A stretch of DNA of 64,000 nucleotides from JBELHR01 sp049606855 (lineage in GTDB: Bacteria; Bacteroidota; Bacteroidia; Flavobacteriales; Flavobacteriaceae): NCBI GenBank assembly GCA_049606855.1, contig JBMYVY010000005.1, positions 1 through 64,000 of the forward strand. Direction: 5' to 3'. Below the pieces are notes generated by a model. The model saw only the letters and a list, made by a program, of their open reading frames with translations, had not been told where the DNA came from and ran no database searches. Each line of letters opens with the position of its first letter. Within the stretch, counting starts at the first letter, position 1. This document shows positions 16,729 through 24,914 of this stretch, in pieces. The position numbers were made by a program, and so were the translations under genes.

Positions 16729-17622
16729 ATGAAAAACTCACTTTCTCACTACGTTTCAGAATTACTTTATCGCTATGATTGTGTAATTATTCCTGAATTT
16801 GGTGGTTTTGTGGCGCAAATCAAGCATTCCAGTATCGACAAGCAAGCTTACACGATACACCCTCCATCTAAAGAGTTAAGTTTTAACTCAAGGTTAGTAA
16901 AAAATGATGGTATCCTAGTAAACTTTATCGCTGAACAGAATGACAGCACCTATAAAGAGGCTGGGCTGTGGTTAGAGCTAGAAGTGGATCAATGGAAAAA
17001 GCTTTTGAATTTTGAAAGTTTATATCTCCCAAAAATAGGAAGATTAATAACTGAAGGGGAAGGTCAATTGGTTTTTGAGCCAGAAAATAGTACAAACTTC
17101 TTGACGAATTCTTTCGGATTGAGCACAGTTCGCGCTCAAGAAAACCCGCAGTTAGAAGTAGTACATCAATCGACTCGCACCAATTATTTAAAATATGCCG
17201 CTATTTTTGTAATTGGTCTGTCTGTTACTGCATTTGGTTTTCAACAATTTAATTCGACTTATAGTAAAGCTTTAAGTACTCAGCTCGAACAAGAGAATCA
17301 AATCAAGTCTACTAAAATTGAACAAGCGACTTTCGCTATTGACAACAATCTTCCTGCGGTCAAATTAAAACTTGAAAAAGCGCAGGCGCCCAAAAAATAT
17401 TTTGTGATTACAGGAGCGTTTAGAAACAAACAGAATGCTCTTAAGCAAATGGATGCACTTCAAAACAAGGGCTATGAGCAAGCGAGTATCATCGGTGAAA
17501 ATAAATGGAAGCTTCATCAGGTTAGTGCTGGAGGGTTTTCTGATCGACTTGAAGCAAATGTCTTACTTCAAAAAATTCGTCAATCCGGGAATAAAGAAGC
17601 TTGGGTTTTTGAATTAAAATAG
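16729..17622 (+). CDS. HU-CCDC81-like and SPOR-domain envelope protein
   Basis: This 297-residue membrane-anchored protein has three parts. The N-terminal 130 residues resemble the paired prokaryotic HU-CCDC81 domains found in Bacteroidota (HYVSELLYRYDCVIIPEFGG, then YLPKIGRLITEGEG). A single membrane helix lies at about residues 160-180 (YAAIFVIGLSVTAFGF). The C-terminal 75 residues form a SPOR domain (KYFVITGAFRNKQNALKQ through QVSAGGFSDRLEAN), which in known proteins binds denuded peptidoglycan at division sites. If oriented as usual, the HU-like part is cytoplasmic and SPOR periplasmic, so it may link the cell interior to septal wall. It has its own promoter and the thioesterase gene follows 29 bases later. 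Confidence 0.87.
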   Translation: MKNSLSHYVSELLYRYDCVIIPEFGGFVAQIKHSSIDKQAYTIHPPSKELSFNSRLVKNDGILVNFIAEQNDSTYKEAGLWLELEVDQWKKLLNFESLYLPKIGRLITEGEGQLVFEPENSTNFLTNSFGLSTVRAQENPQLEVVHQSTRTNYLKYAAIFVIGLSVTAFGFQQFNSTYSKALSTQLEQENQIKSTKIEQATFAIDNNLPAVKLKLEKAQAPKKYFVITGAFRNKQNALKQMDALQNKGYEQASIIGENKWKLHQVSAGGFSDRLEANVLLQKIRQSGNKEAWVFELK

Positions 17623-17625
17623 CCG

Positions 17626-17633
17626 TATATTTG
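17626..17633 (+). promoter_or_regulatory. -7 promoter element of the acyl-CoA thioesterase gene
   Basis: TATATTTG lies 18 bases before the ATG at 17652. An in-frame TTG at 17631 falls inside this element, which argues that translation starts at 17652. Confidence 0.6.
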
Positions 17634-17651
17634 CATAAATTTTCAAGGTTT

Positions 17652-18164
17652 ATGCAAGGAAAAGCGCCAAAAGAATCACTTACAGTTTTAACAGATATGG
17701 TACTCCCTAGTGAGACCAATCCTTTGAATAATTTATTTGGAGGTGAATTATTAGCTAGAATGGATAGAGCGGGTAGTATCGCTGCTAGAAGACATTCCAG
17801 GAGAATTGTGGTAACCGCAAGTGTGAATCACGTGAAATTTTCAAAAAGTGTTCCTTTAGGTAGTGTGGTTACTGTTGAAGCAAAGCCTACACGAGCCTTT
17901 AAAACTTCTCTAGAGGTCTTTTGTGACGTTTGGATAGAAGATCGTGAAACTGGCCTTAAAACTAAGGCAAATGAAGGGATTTACACCTTTGTTGCCGTAA
18001 ATGAAACAGGAACACCTGTTCCAGTTCCTGAGGTTCTGCCAGAGACCGATATAGAAAAACAACGCTACGCTGCAGCTTTAAGGAGAAAACAGCTTTCACT
18101 AGTATTGTCCGGACGTATGAAACCTCAAGAAGCTACAGAACTTAAAGCACTATTTAACGACTAA
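17652..18164 (+). CDS. Acyl-CoA thioesterase (hotdog fold)
   Basis: This 170-residue protein has a single hotdog domain of the YciA/BFIT acyl-CoA thioesterase group, which hydrolyses acyl-CoA to free acid and CoA in the cytoplasm. Characteristic pieces are LPSETNPLNNLFGGELLARMD at the N-terminus (residues 17-37), with the conserved Asn and Asp region of the active site, and SVNHVKFSKSVPLGSVVTVEA in the central strands. The ATG at 17652 is preferred to the in-frame TTG at 17631 because the latter overlaps the promoter box. Substrate chain length cannot be deduced. The gene converges on the EnvC-like gene with an 11-base overlap, and a 22-base near-palindrome spans the junction. Confidence 0.88.
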   Translation: MQGKAPKESLTVLTDMVLPSETNPLNNLFGGELLARMDRAGSIAARRHSRRIVVTASVNHVKFSKSVPLGSVVTVEAKPTRAFKTSLEVFCDVWIEDRETGLKTKANEGIYTFVAVNETGTPVPVPEVLPETDIEKQRYAAALRRKQLSLVLSGRMKPQEATELKALFND

Positions 18165-19368
18165 GAATCCACAATTGTGGGTTCTGAGGGGTGACTTGCT
18201 TCATCAGTACAAATCCAAGAGTGGTTTTTCCGCTTACCTGATCGGTAAATACGGTTCCTAGATTACTTCCTGTTTTAATTTCTTGACCCTTTTTTACGTT
18301 GAGGTTATATAAGTTCTTGTAGATTGTTATATAATTACCGTGCTGAATTAGTACATTTTTAGTTCCGTTTGATTGAACCTGAATAGCGAGAATGCTTCCA
18401 CTGAAAACGGCCGTTGCTTGACTTCCTTTTTCCGTTTGGATTCTAATTCCGTTACTCTTGATTTTGATTCCCTTTAAAGTTGGGTGGTTTTGGGTACCAA
18501 ATCTCCTGGTTATTACACCGCTTTTCACCGGCCAGGGGAGTTTACCTTTGTTTTGTTCAAAATTCTTTTGAAGGGCCACAGCCTCTGGACTCAGGGCAAA
18601 ACCATTAAATTTCTTTGCTGATTTTTTCTTAGCGTTTGCTTTTGCTTTTGAAGCAGCGATGGCCTTGCGAATCAACTCTTTTATTTGCTCGTCAATTTCA
18701 GCCTCTTGCTTTTGTTTTGATTGAATCTGTTTGCGGTAAAACTTTTCTTTCTTTTGAACCTCAACTGCGAGTTTTTCTAATTCAACCTGATCGCTTTTTA
18801 AGGAGGCCGCCTCTGTTTGTGAAATTCCAAGAAGGACTTTCTGTTCCGATTGACTCTTTTCAAGTTGGACTACCGTTGAGTCGAGTTTCTCCTTTTTCAG
18901 TCCAATTAAAACAGCCTGTTCCTGACGAAATTCAGTATATTGAGTCATATATTCAAGTCGTTTGAAGGCTTGAACAAAACTTTCTGAAGAAAGCACAAAA
19001 AGTAACCTTGCGTTTTTAGATTTGCTTTTATAGGATTGATAGATTAGATCGGCATATTGGGTCTTTAAATCCTCCAATTCCTTTTCTTGTTTTTCTACCT
19101 CTTTTCGTTTTTGATCTATGTCTCGATCTAAACCTCGAATTTCCGATTTAAGTATTTGAATAAGCTCTTGTTGACGCGCAATTTTCTGAGCCAAGTCGTC
19201 AGATTCTTGAAGAATATCCTTTTGAGTAGATTGTGTCTGGCTGAGAAGCTCACTGGCTTGTTTAATCTCTTGTTGAATTCGTATTCGTTGAGCCTCGAAT
19301 TCCTTTCTAGATTGGCTCTGAGCATTAAGACTACATAGAAATAGAAAAACAACAAAAAACCACTTCAT
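18154..19368 (-). CDS. EnvC-like murein hydrolase activator with degenerate LytM domain
   Basis: The ATG at 19368 gives a signal peptide (MKWFFVVFLFLCSLNAQSQ) and a 404-residue secreted protein; an earlier start would overlap the upstream gene. Residues 20 to about 250 are a long, charged coiled coil, followed by a C-terminal LytM/M23-like domain starting near LPWPVKSGVITRRFG. The zinc-binding residues of active LytM enzymes are missing: the usual HxGxD segment reads SNGIRIQTEKG and the final HxH strand reads LGFVLMKQ. That is the pattern of EnvC/NlpD-type proteins, which activate amidases rather than cut peptidoglycan. It follows the DUF4292 lipoprotein gene by a single base, so the two probably act together in cell separation or envelope maintenance. 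Confidence 0.88.
   Translation of the reverse strand: MKWFFVVFLFLCSLNAQSQSRKEFEAQRIRIQQEIKQASELLSQTQSTQKDILQESDDLAQKIARQQELIQILKSEIRGLDRDIDQKRKEVEKQEKELEDLKTQYADLIYQSYKSKSKNARLLFVLSSESFVQAFKRLEYMTQYTEFRQEQAVLIGLKKEKLDSTVVQLEKSQSEQKVLLGISQTEAASLKSDQVELEKLAVEVQKKEKFYRKQIQSKQKQEAEIDEQIKELIRKAIAASKAKANAKKKSAKKFNGFALSPEAVALQKNFEQNKGKLPWPVKSGVITRRFGTQNHPTLKGIKIKSNGIRIQTEKGSQATAVFSGSILAIQVQSNGTKNVLIQHGNYITIYKNLYNLNVKKGQEIKTGSNLGTVFTDQVSGKTTLGFVLMKQVTPQNPQLWILSR
18164..18185. repeat. 22-base near-palindrome at a convergent gene junction
   Basis: AGAATCCACAA is followed directly by TTGTGGGTTCT, an 11-bp stem with one T-G pair. It sits where the thioesterase and EnvC-like genes meet. No T-run flanks it on either side, so a terminator role is only possible. 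Confidence 0.45.
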
Positions 19369-19369
19369 A

Positions 19370-20146
19370 TCAATACTTAATTTGCTTGTATCTCGCCGGT
19401 ACTCTGTATGGAAAGGACATTCTTTTTCTAGATTCAATTCTCTTGTACTCTATGGTTAAATTCACCTCGTTTTCCTTGTCATCAAGTGCCTTAAACTTAA
19501 TGCTACTTGGCCAAATTGATTTTTCCACTTCAATTTCCCCCAAGTAATGAACCTCTGCCAACAATTTATTATCAGTTGCTGCGTAAACTTGTTCAGAAAC
19601 TAATTTAAAATTATTGGGGTTTAAGAGAAAGTAAAATAAGTATCCGTTATAATCTCCATCTGGATTGAGCTTGTAATACTTTTCATCTTTTGTTTGATTG
19701 AGTTTAAATTCAGTAAGAGGTCTTACCGGCATACCCAATAGCAATCTTTGAATTTCTTCAAAATCAATTTTGACGCCAAGAAATTTTTCAACCGGGCTAT
19801 AATCTCCATGATAATAGCTTTTCCCTAATTTTTCATAAAAATTAACTTCGGTAGGGGTCAACATAATTTTTGCCACCTGAATACCTAAAACACTTGCGCT
19901 CATCCAAATTACAGAATCTTGCTGCATACGCATTTTGATCACTAAATTTTGGAGTTGATCTTCAGTTTCGTAACGTGCAGTCATACGCGCATAGACCATC
20001 TGATTTTTCGGCCGTGTCTCTTCATTTTGCTTGGCCAAAGCCTTCATCGAAAACATGTTTAGGTTTGCAGGTTTAGCTGCGTTTTTTACACTTTTACATC
20101 CTCCTAAAAGCGTCCCGATTACAATAAGTAAAACTAATTTCCTCAT
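19370..20146 (-). CDS. DUF4292 (LolB-like) lipoprotein
   Basis: Starting at the ATG at 20146, the protein has 258 residues and opens with a lipoprotein signal: a hydrophobic core and lipobox LLGGC with Cys17. The body (MYARMTARYETEDQLQNL, MQQDSVIWMSASVLGIQVAK, LLGMPVRPLTEF) matches the DUF4292 family of Bacteroidota, whose fold resembles LolB/outer-membrane lipoprotein carriers. The exact function is not established. An in-frame start at 20194 would run back into the upstream ABC gene and bury the signal peptide, so it is rejected. It is followed one base later by the EnvC-like gene. The pairing suggests a role at the outer membrane linked to peptidoglycan processing. Confidence 0.82.
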   Translation of the reverse strand: MRKLVLLIVIGTLLGGCKSVKNAAKPANLNMFSMKALAKQNEETRPKNQMVYARMTARYETEDQLQNLVIKMRMQQDSVIWMSASVLGIQVAKIMLTPTEVNFYEKLGKSYYHGDYSPVEKFLGVKIDFEEIQRLLLGMPVRPLTEFKLNQTKDEKYYKLNPDGDYNGYLFYFLLNPNNFKLVSEQVYAATDNKLLAEVHYLGEIEVEKSIWPSSIKFKALDDKENEVNLTIEYKRIESRKRMSFPYRVPARYKQIKY

Positions 20147-20168
20147 CCCTTGCAATAATACGTGTTTT

Positions 20169-21806
20169 TTACAAGCCTTTTGGTATGGCATCAATCAATT
20201 TTTGGGTATATGACTTCTGTGGTGATTGATATATTTGGTCAGCATCCCCAGATTCCTCAATTTTTCCGGCATTCATAACCACTAATTGATCTGACATAAA
20301 TTTGACCACAGCAAGGTCGTGAGAAATAAAAATATAGGTGAAGCCATGCTTTTGCTTTAACCTATTTAACAGATTTAATACTTGAGCTTGAACTGAGACA
20401 TCTAATGCAGAAACCGACTCATCGCATATGATGAGCTCGGGGTTCACCGCTATGCTCCTAGCAATTCCAATGCGTTGCCTTTGACCTCCAGAAAATTCAT
20501 GAGGATAACGATTTAGAGCGGTTTGATCAAGTCCTACTTCTTTAAGCAATTCTATTACCTTTTGCTTTCTGTTTTTTGGAAAAAGACCATGAACTTTCAT
20601 CGGTTCTTCAACGGCTTGTCCAACAGTCATTCTAGGGTTTAGAGATGAAAAGGGGTCCTGAAAAATAAGCTGAATTTGCTTTCTCAATTGTTTCCATTGA
20701 CTTTTACTGGCCTTGGATAGGTCAATACCTTTAAAAATAATTTGTCCTGAAGTCAGTTTTTCAAGTCCTAGTATACTTCTTCCTAGGGTAGATTTACCGC
20801 ATCCTGATTCTCCTACCAAACCCAAAGTTTCCCCAGGGTATAATTTAAAACTGACATCATCAACAGCTTTGACTTGCTTTCCAAAGTAAGTCCTCAAGTG
20901 CTTTACCTCGAGTAATGGAGCCTGATTGTATAGTTTTTTATGAAAATCAGCTCTGAGTTGATCAGAATAAACTTCTCCTTGAAATTCTCCATTTACAAAA
21001 TCCCCAACAGTTGGAAGTATTTTTAATCGCGTGCTTAAACTAGGTCGAGATTTTAAAAGCGCTTTGGTATATTTTTCCTCAGGGTGTTTAAACAACTCTT
21101 GAACGGTACCGCGCTCCACAATTTCGCCTTGATACATGACCATTACACGATCAGCAAAATCTCCAACTAGCGCCAAATCATGCGAGATAAAAACGATGGA
21201 TATGCCGTGTTCCTTTTTTAGTTCTAAAAGAAGGTTTAGTATTTCTTGTTGAACTGTTACATCCAGTGCCGTTGTAGGTTCGTCCGCAATAATTAAATCC
21301 GGTTCACAAGCCAAAGCCATGGCAATCATGACACGTTGTTTCTGACCTCCAGAAAGTTGATGAGGGTATTGCTTCATCATATTTTCTGCTCTCGGAAGTT
21401 TAACTTGATGAAATAATTCTAAAACCTTTTGATCAATTTCTGATCGCGTTAACTGTGTATGTTCCTCCAGCATTTCAGCCACTTGGGCTCCACATTTCAT
21501 GCTTGGGTTTAAACTGGTCATCGGTTCTTGAAAAATCATTGAGATTTTGACCCCACGCAAGCTTCTCCAAGAGTTTTCATCTTGTGTAAGCAGGTTTTGA
21601 CCTTTAAAATTAATGCTTCCCTGGATTTGAGCGTTTTTAGGTAAAAGCCCCATCATGGCCATGGAAGTCACACTTTTTCCCGAACCTGATTCTCCAACAA
21701 TGGCAAGAACCTCGTTTTTATGAATATCAAAACTGATACCCTTAATTATCGGTTTATCGTCAAAAGAGACCGCTAAATCGCGAACAGAAATCAAGCTATC
21801 CTCCAT
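20169..21806 (-). CDS. Dipeptide/oligopeptide-type ABC transporter ATPase, DppD-DppF fusion
   Basis: The 545-residue protein contains two complete ATP-binding cassettes joined by a linker at about residues 255-300. The first has Walker A GESGSGKSVTSMAMMG, signature LSGGQKQRVMIAMAL and Walker B LIIADEPTTALD. The second has GESGCGKSTLGRSILG, FSGGQRQRIGIARSI and LIICDESVSALD. Each carries the C-terminal extension of oligopeptide-transporter ATPases (the first reads VERGTVQELFKHPEEKYTK). It energises import of peptides or similar solutes, as in the YejF/GsiA-type fused ATPases. No permease or solute-binding protein gene is adjacent, so the partner membrane subunits must be encoded elsewhere. The downstream DUF4292 gene begins 22 bases after its stop and is probably in the same transcript. 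Confidence 0.92.
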   Translation of the reverse strand: MEDSLISVRDLAVSFDDKPIIKGISFDIHKNEVLAIVGESGSGKSVTSMAMMGLLPKNAQIQGSINFKGQNLLTQDENSWRSLRGVKISMIFQEPMTSLNPSMKCGAQVAEMLEEHTQLTRSEIDQKVLELFHQVKLPRAENMMKQYPHQLSGGQKQRVMIAMALACEPDLIIADEPTTALDVTVQQEILNLLLELKKEHGISIVFISHDLALVGDFADRVMVMYQGEIVERGTVQELFKHPEEKYTKALLKSRPSLSTRLKILPTVGDFVNGEFQGEVYSDQLRADFHKKLYNQAPLLEVKHLRTYFGKQVKAVDDVSFKLYPGETLGLVGESGCGKSTLGRSILGLEKLTSGQIIFKGIDLSKASKSQWKQLRKQIQLIFQDPFSSLNPRMTVGQAVEEPMKVHGLFPKNRKQKVIELLKEVGLDQTALNRYPHEFSGGQRQRIGIARSIAVNPELIICDESVSALDVSVQAQVLNLLNRLKQKHGFTYIFISHDLAVVKFMSDQLVVMNAGKIEESGDADQIYQSPQKSYTQKLIDAIPKGL

Positions 21807-21815
21807 TTTTTATGG

Positions 21816-21823
21816 TATTTTTG
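21816..21823 (+). promoter_or_regulatory. -7 promoter element of the metallophosphatase/ABC-F operon
   Basis: TATTTTTG matches TAnnTTTG and lies 25 bases before the ATG at 21849, in the divergent gap with the ABC ATPase gene. Confidence 0.55.
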
Positions 21824-21848
21824 CCAGTATTAAACAATTACAAGAATA

Positions 21849-22730
21849 ATGAAATTTACGCTGAAATTTGCGATTATCGCAATGTTATTAGTCTCTTGCA
21901 ATCACGAGCAAGAGTCCTTTCAGATTGGAGTGATGACTGATTGCCAGTATTGTGATTGTGATATCAAATGGGGGCGATATTATGAAAAAGCTCCAGGGCG
22001 ATTGGATTCCATAGTAGGTTTTTTTAACAGCCAAGATTTAGATTTCAGTATTCACCTTGGTGATTTTATTGATAAAGACCTCTCTAGTTTAGAACGGTTA
22101 ATGCCTATTTGGAACTCCTTAAATGATCCGAAATATCACGTTTTAGGAAATCACGATTTCGATGTGGCAGATAGTCTTAAAGGGAGTATTCCTGAAAGGA
22201 TGGGTTTAAAAAATCGCTATTACAGCTTCGAAAATAAGGGATGGAAATTTATTGTCTTGGATGGAAACGACATGAGTCTTTATGGACCAAGCGAAGAGCA
22301 TAGTGTAGCGGAGTCTAAAGCGTATATGGATTCTGAGGCGGCAAAAGGAAACAAAAGTGCCATGTTTTATAACGGCGGGATTGGTAAAACCCAGATGAAT
22401 TGGCTAACAAATGAATTGGAAAGTTCTGGATCTATGCCTGTTATGATTTTTAGTCATTTTCCAGTATACCCTTTAGACAATCACAATGTTTGGAACAATG
22501 CAGCGTTGATTGATCTGATTGATGGTTTTCCAAATATTAAAGCCGTGTTCACAGGACATAATCACGCTGGGGCTTATGAAGTGGTCAATGGGGTTCATTT
22601 TTTAACCTTCAAAGCCATCGTTGATACTCCAGATGAAAATGCTTATGCTCTTGTTAAAATTGAAAATCAACAAATTATTGTTAATGGTTTTGGGCGTGAG
22701 CCAGACCGAATATTGAAGCTCAAACCATGA
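21849..22730 (+). CDS. Calcineurin-like metallophosphatase lipoprotein, ADP-ribose/CDP-alcohol diphosphatase-like
   Basis: This 293-residue protein begins with a lipoprotein signal (lipobox LLVSC, Cys17). The metallophosphatase metal ligands are all present: GVMTDCQYCDCD, HLGDFID, VLGNHDFDV, IFSHFPVYP and FTGHNHAGAY. The aromatic/acidic first motif (DCQYCDCD) followed by a tyrosine-rich stretch and a predicted helix is reminiscent of the Mn-dependent ADP-ribose/CDP-alcohol diphosphatase (ADPRM) group. That substrate is an inference. The lipid anchor would place the enzyme at the cell surface or in the periplasm, so it may act on extracellular nucleotides or phosphodiesters. Its stop overlaps the ABC-F start codon (ATGA), so the two are translationally coupled. 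Confidence 0.85.
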   Translation: MKFTLKFAIIAMLLVSCNHEQESFQIGVMTDCQYCDCDIKWGRYYEKAPGRLDSIVGFFNSQDLDFSIHLGDFIDKDLSSLERLMPIWNSLNDPKYHVLGNHDFDVADSLKGSIPERMGLKNRYYSFENKGWKFIVLDGNDMSLYGPSEEHSVAESKAYMDSEAAKGNKSAMFYNGGIGKTQMNWLTNELESSGSMPVMIFSHFPVYPLDNHNVWNNAALIDLIDGFPNIKAVFTGHNHAGAYEVVNGVHFLTFKAIVDTPDENAYALVKIENQQIIVNGFGREPDRILKLKP

Positions 22731-24586
22731 ATTATTTAAGTGTTGAAAATGTTAGTAAAGCATTCGGAGAACGCGTGCTTTTCGAAAACCTGTCTTTTGG
22801 AATTAACAAGGACCAAAAAATTGCATTTGTTGCGAAAAATGGAACAGGAAAAACCACCTTGTTAGATATTATTGCAGGAATTGAACATGCAGATACTGGA
22901 CAGGTTATCAATAGAAAAGGACTTAAAATTGCGTATTTATCCCAACAAGATCAACTTCAAGATCACTGGACGATAGAGCAGAGCATTTTAGAAACGGACA
23001 ATCCTATTTTGAAAATAGTCTCAGACTATGAAAAAGCACTTGAAAACCCAGATAACCATGAAGCTTATCAAGCAGCATTTGATCAAATGGATCAGCACCA
23101 GGCTTGGGATTTCGAAACTCAATATAAGCAAATCTTATCACGTTTAAAATTAAATGATTTAAACGCCTCTGTGGGCGATTTATCTGGTGGGCAAAGGAAA
23201 AGGCTTTCTTTGGCTATTTGTCTGCTTAAACGTCCTGATTTGCTGATTTTGGATGAGCCTACCAATCACCTAGACTTGGAGATGATTGAGTGGTTGGAGC
23301 AGTTTTTTGCAAAAGAATCAATTACGCTTTTTATGGTTACTCATGATCGCTATTTTTTAGAGCGTGTTTGTAATGAAATAATTGAACTGGACCAAGGGGT
23401 TTTGCACAAGTATAAAGGAAATTATTCCTATTATTTAGCTAAGAAAGAAGAGCGACTCATGATTGAACAAGTCACTCAAGAAAAAGCGAAGAATCTATTC
23501 AAAAAAGAATTGGATTGGATGCGCAGACAGCCTAAAGCGAGAACAACTAAAAGTAAATCACGAATTGATGATTTTAAGGTCATCAAAAAGGCCGCACATA
23601 ATAGAAGAAAAGAGCACGTTGTTCAGTTGGCGATAAATCCAGAGCGATTGGGTTCCAAAATAGTAGAGTTTCACAAAGTCTCTAAGGCTTTTGAGGAAAA
23701 GAAAATTCTAAATGGTTTCGATTATGTGTTCAAAAAAGGAGAACGAATTGGAATTATTGGGAAAAATGGAAGTGGAAAGTCTACGTTTTTAAACATTCTT
23801 ACAAAAGGAATTTTACCCGACGCAGGAAAAGTGGTTGTTGGAGAGACTGTGAAATTTGGATATTATACCCAATCGGGAATTAAAATTAAACCGGGGCAGA
23901 AAGTTATTGAAGTGATACGTGAATTTGGAGAATATATTCCTTTAGAAAAAGGGAACAAAATTTCAGCAGCTCAGCTCCTTGAACGATTTTTGTTTGATCG
24001 TAAAAAGCAACACGATTTTGTTGAAAAACTCTCGGGAGGGGAACAAAAACGACTCTATCTTTGCGCTGTTTTAATCCAAAACCCAAATTTTCTAATTCTA
24101 GATGAGCCTACAAATGACTTAGATGTGGTCACTTTAAATGTTTTAGAAAGCTTTTTGTTAGACTTCCCAGGAAACTTAATGGTGGTTTCTCACGACCGTT
24201 ATTTTATGGATAAAATTGTGGACAGTTTGTTTGTTTTTGAAGGAGAAGGAACTGTTATGAACTTTCCAGGAAATTATACAGATTATAGGGTCTATGAATC
24301 AAGTCAAATTAAAGAATCTATAAACCCAGCTTCTTCCAAGCCAACGCTTGTTCAAAAGAGCAGCAAACCTGCCCTCTCCTATAAGGAGAAAAAAGAGTTT
24401 AACGGTTTAGAAAAAGAAATTGAAAAGTTGGAAAAAAAGAAAACAACTTTAGAAGAGTCTTTCGCTCTGGGGGCCTTTGAAGGAGAACAAGTCAACGAAG
24501 CTGCAAAGGAACTGCAATCCTTAATCGATGAAGTTGAATCAAAGGAAATGCGTTGGTTAGAACTCAGCGAAAAATCTGAATCCTAA
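22727..24586 (+). CDS. ABC-F family ATPase (Uup-like)
   Basis: This soluble protein of 619 residues has two ABC cassettes and no membrane segment, the ABC-F design. Cassette one has Walker A KNGTGKTT, signature LSGGQRKRLSLA and LLILDEPTNHLD. Cassette two has GKNGSGKSTFLNIL, LSGGEQKRLYL and LILDEPTNDLD. A basic linker (RRQPKARTTKSKSRIDDFK) separates them. After the second cassette, residues 540-619 form a charged coiled coil (KEFNGLEKEIEKLEKKKTTLE), as in Uup. ABC-F proteins act on the ribosome to relieve stalling, and Uup has also been linked to DNA-transposon precise excision. The start codon overlaps the preceding stop. The end overlaps an opposing small gene by 4 bases. Confidence 0.92.
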   Translation: MNYLSVENVSKAFGERVLFENLSFGINKDQKIAFVAKNGTGKTTLLDIIAGIEHADTGQVINRKGLKIAYLSQQDQLQDHWTIEQSILETDNPILKIVSDYEKALENPDNHEAYQAAFDQMDQHQAWDFETQYKQILSRLKLNDLNASVGDLSGGQRKRLSLAICLLKRPDLLILDEPTNHLDLEMIEWLEQFFAKESITLFMVTHDRYFLERVCNEIIELDQGVLHKYKGNYSYYLAKKEERLMIEQVTQEKAKNLFKKELDWMRRQPKARTTKSKSRIDDFKVIKKAAHNRRKEHVVQLAINPERLGSKIVEFHKVSKAFEEKKILNGFDYVFKKGERIGIIGKNGSGKSTFLNILTKGILPDAGKVVVGETVKFGYYTQSGIKIKPGQKVIEVIREFGEYIPLEKGNKISAAQLLERFLFDRKKQHDFVEKLSGGEQKRLYLCAVLIQNPNFLILDEPTNDLDVVTLNVLESFLLDFPGNLMVVSHDRYFMDKIVDSLFVFEGEGTVMNFPGNYTDYRVYESSQIKESINPASSKPTLVQKSSKPALSYKEKKEFNGLEKEIEKLEKKKTTLEESFALGAFEGEQVNEAAKELQSLIDEVESKEMRWLELSEKSES

Positions 24587-24831
24587 GGATGTTCCAAAAT
24601 GTAATCTGTTTTTCGCCTCTTTCTCTTTACTCTAATAACGTACTTACTTCTTGGTAACTGCTTGAAATAACGAGATAAATTTGTAGATTCTCTAATCTTT
24701 AGTATTTCTTCACCGGTTAGGGTAAAAACCGAAATTTGGGGAGCAGACTGATCTGATTTAATCATAAAATACTGAGCGTTTAACCTTACATAAAGGACAA
24801 AAACAGCCCATAGAATAAGCTTCTTCATCAT
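24583..24831 (-). CDS. Small secreted protein resembling a lone type-IX-secretion C-terminal domain
   Basis: This 82-residue protein has a signal peptide (MMKKLILWAVFVLYVRLNAQ). The mature 60 residues read like the beta-sandwich sorting domain placed at the C-terminus of type IX secretion substrates: a strand (ISVFTLTGEEILKI), a serine/asparagine-rich turn, a middle strand (LSRYFKQLPRSKYVIRVK) and a basic last strand (RRKTDYILEH). The spacing matches the usual VYNVLGKEV / L..G.Y.I.I / KKIII pattern, though the gly residues are replaced by basic ones. No cargo domain precedes it. It ends overlapping the ABC-F stop on the other strand. The gene looks real, with its own signal peptide; the function is unknown. 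Confidence 0.6.
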   Translation of the reverse strand: MMKKLILWAVFVLYVRLNAQYFMIKSDQSAPQISVFTLTGEEILKIRESTNLSRYFKQLPRSKYVIRVKRKRRKTDYILEHP

Positions 24832-24863
24832 TTTTCTTTTTCATTTAGCCCTTATAATATAGC

Positions 24864-24891
24864 AAAAAAAAGGCAGACCCTAAGGTCTGCC
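24864..24891 (-). terminator. Rho-independent terminator of the beta-helix lipoprotein gene
   Basis: On the minus strand an 8-bp GC-rich stem (GGCAGACC / GGTCTGCC, loop of 4) is followed by eight T residues. It lies 24 bases after the stop of the lipoprotein gene at 24915. Confidence 0.88.
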
Positions 24892-24914
24892 TGATAAACT
24901 ATATTTGGATAGTT

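Noticed and set aside
17631..17651. Upstream TTG start for the thioesterase
   Set aside because: It lies inside the -7 promoter box TATATTTG, so it would not be transcribed.
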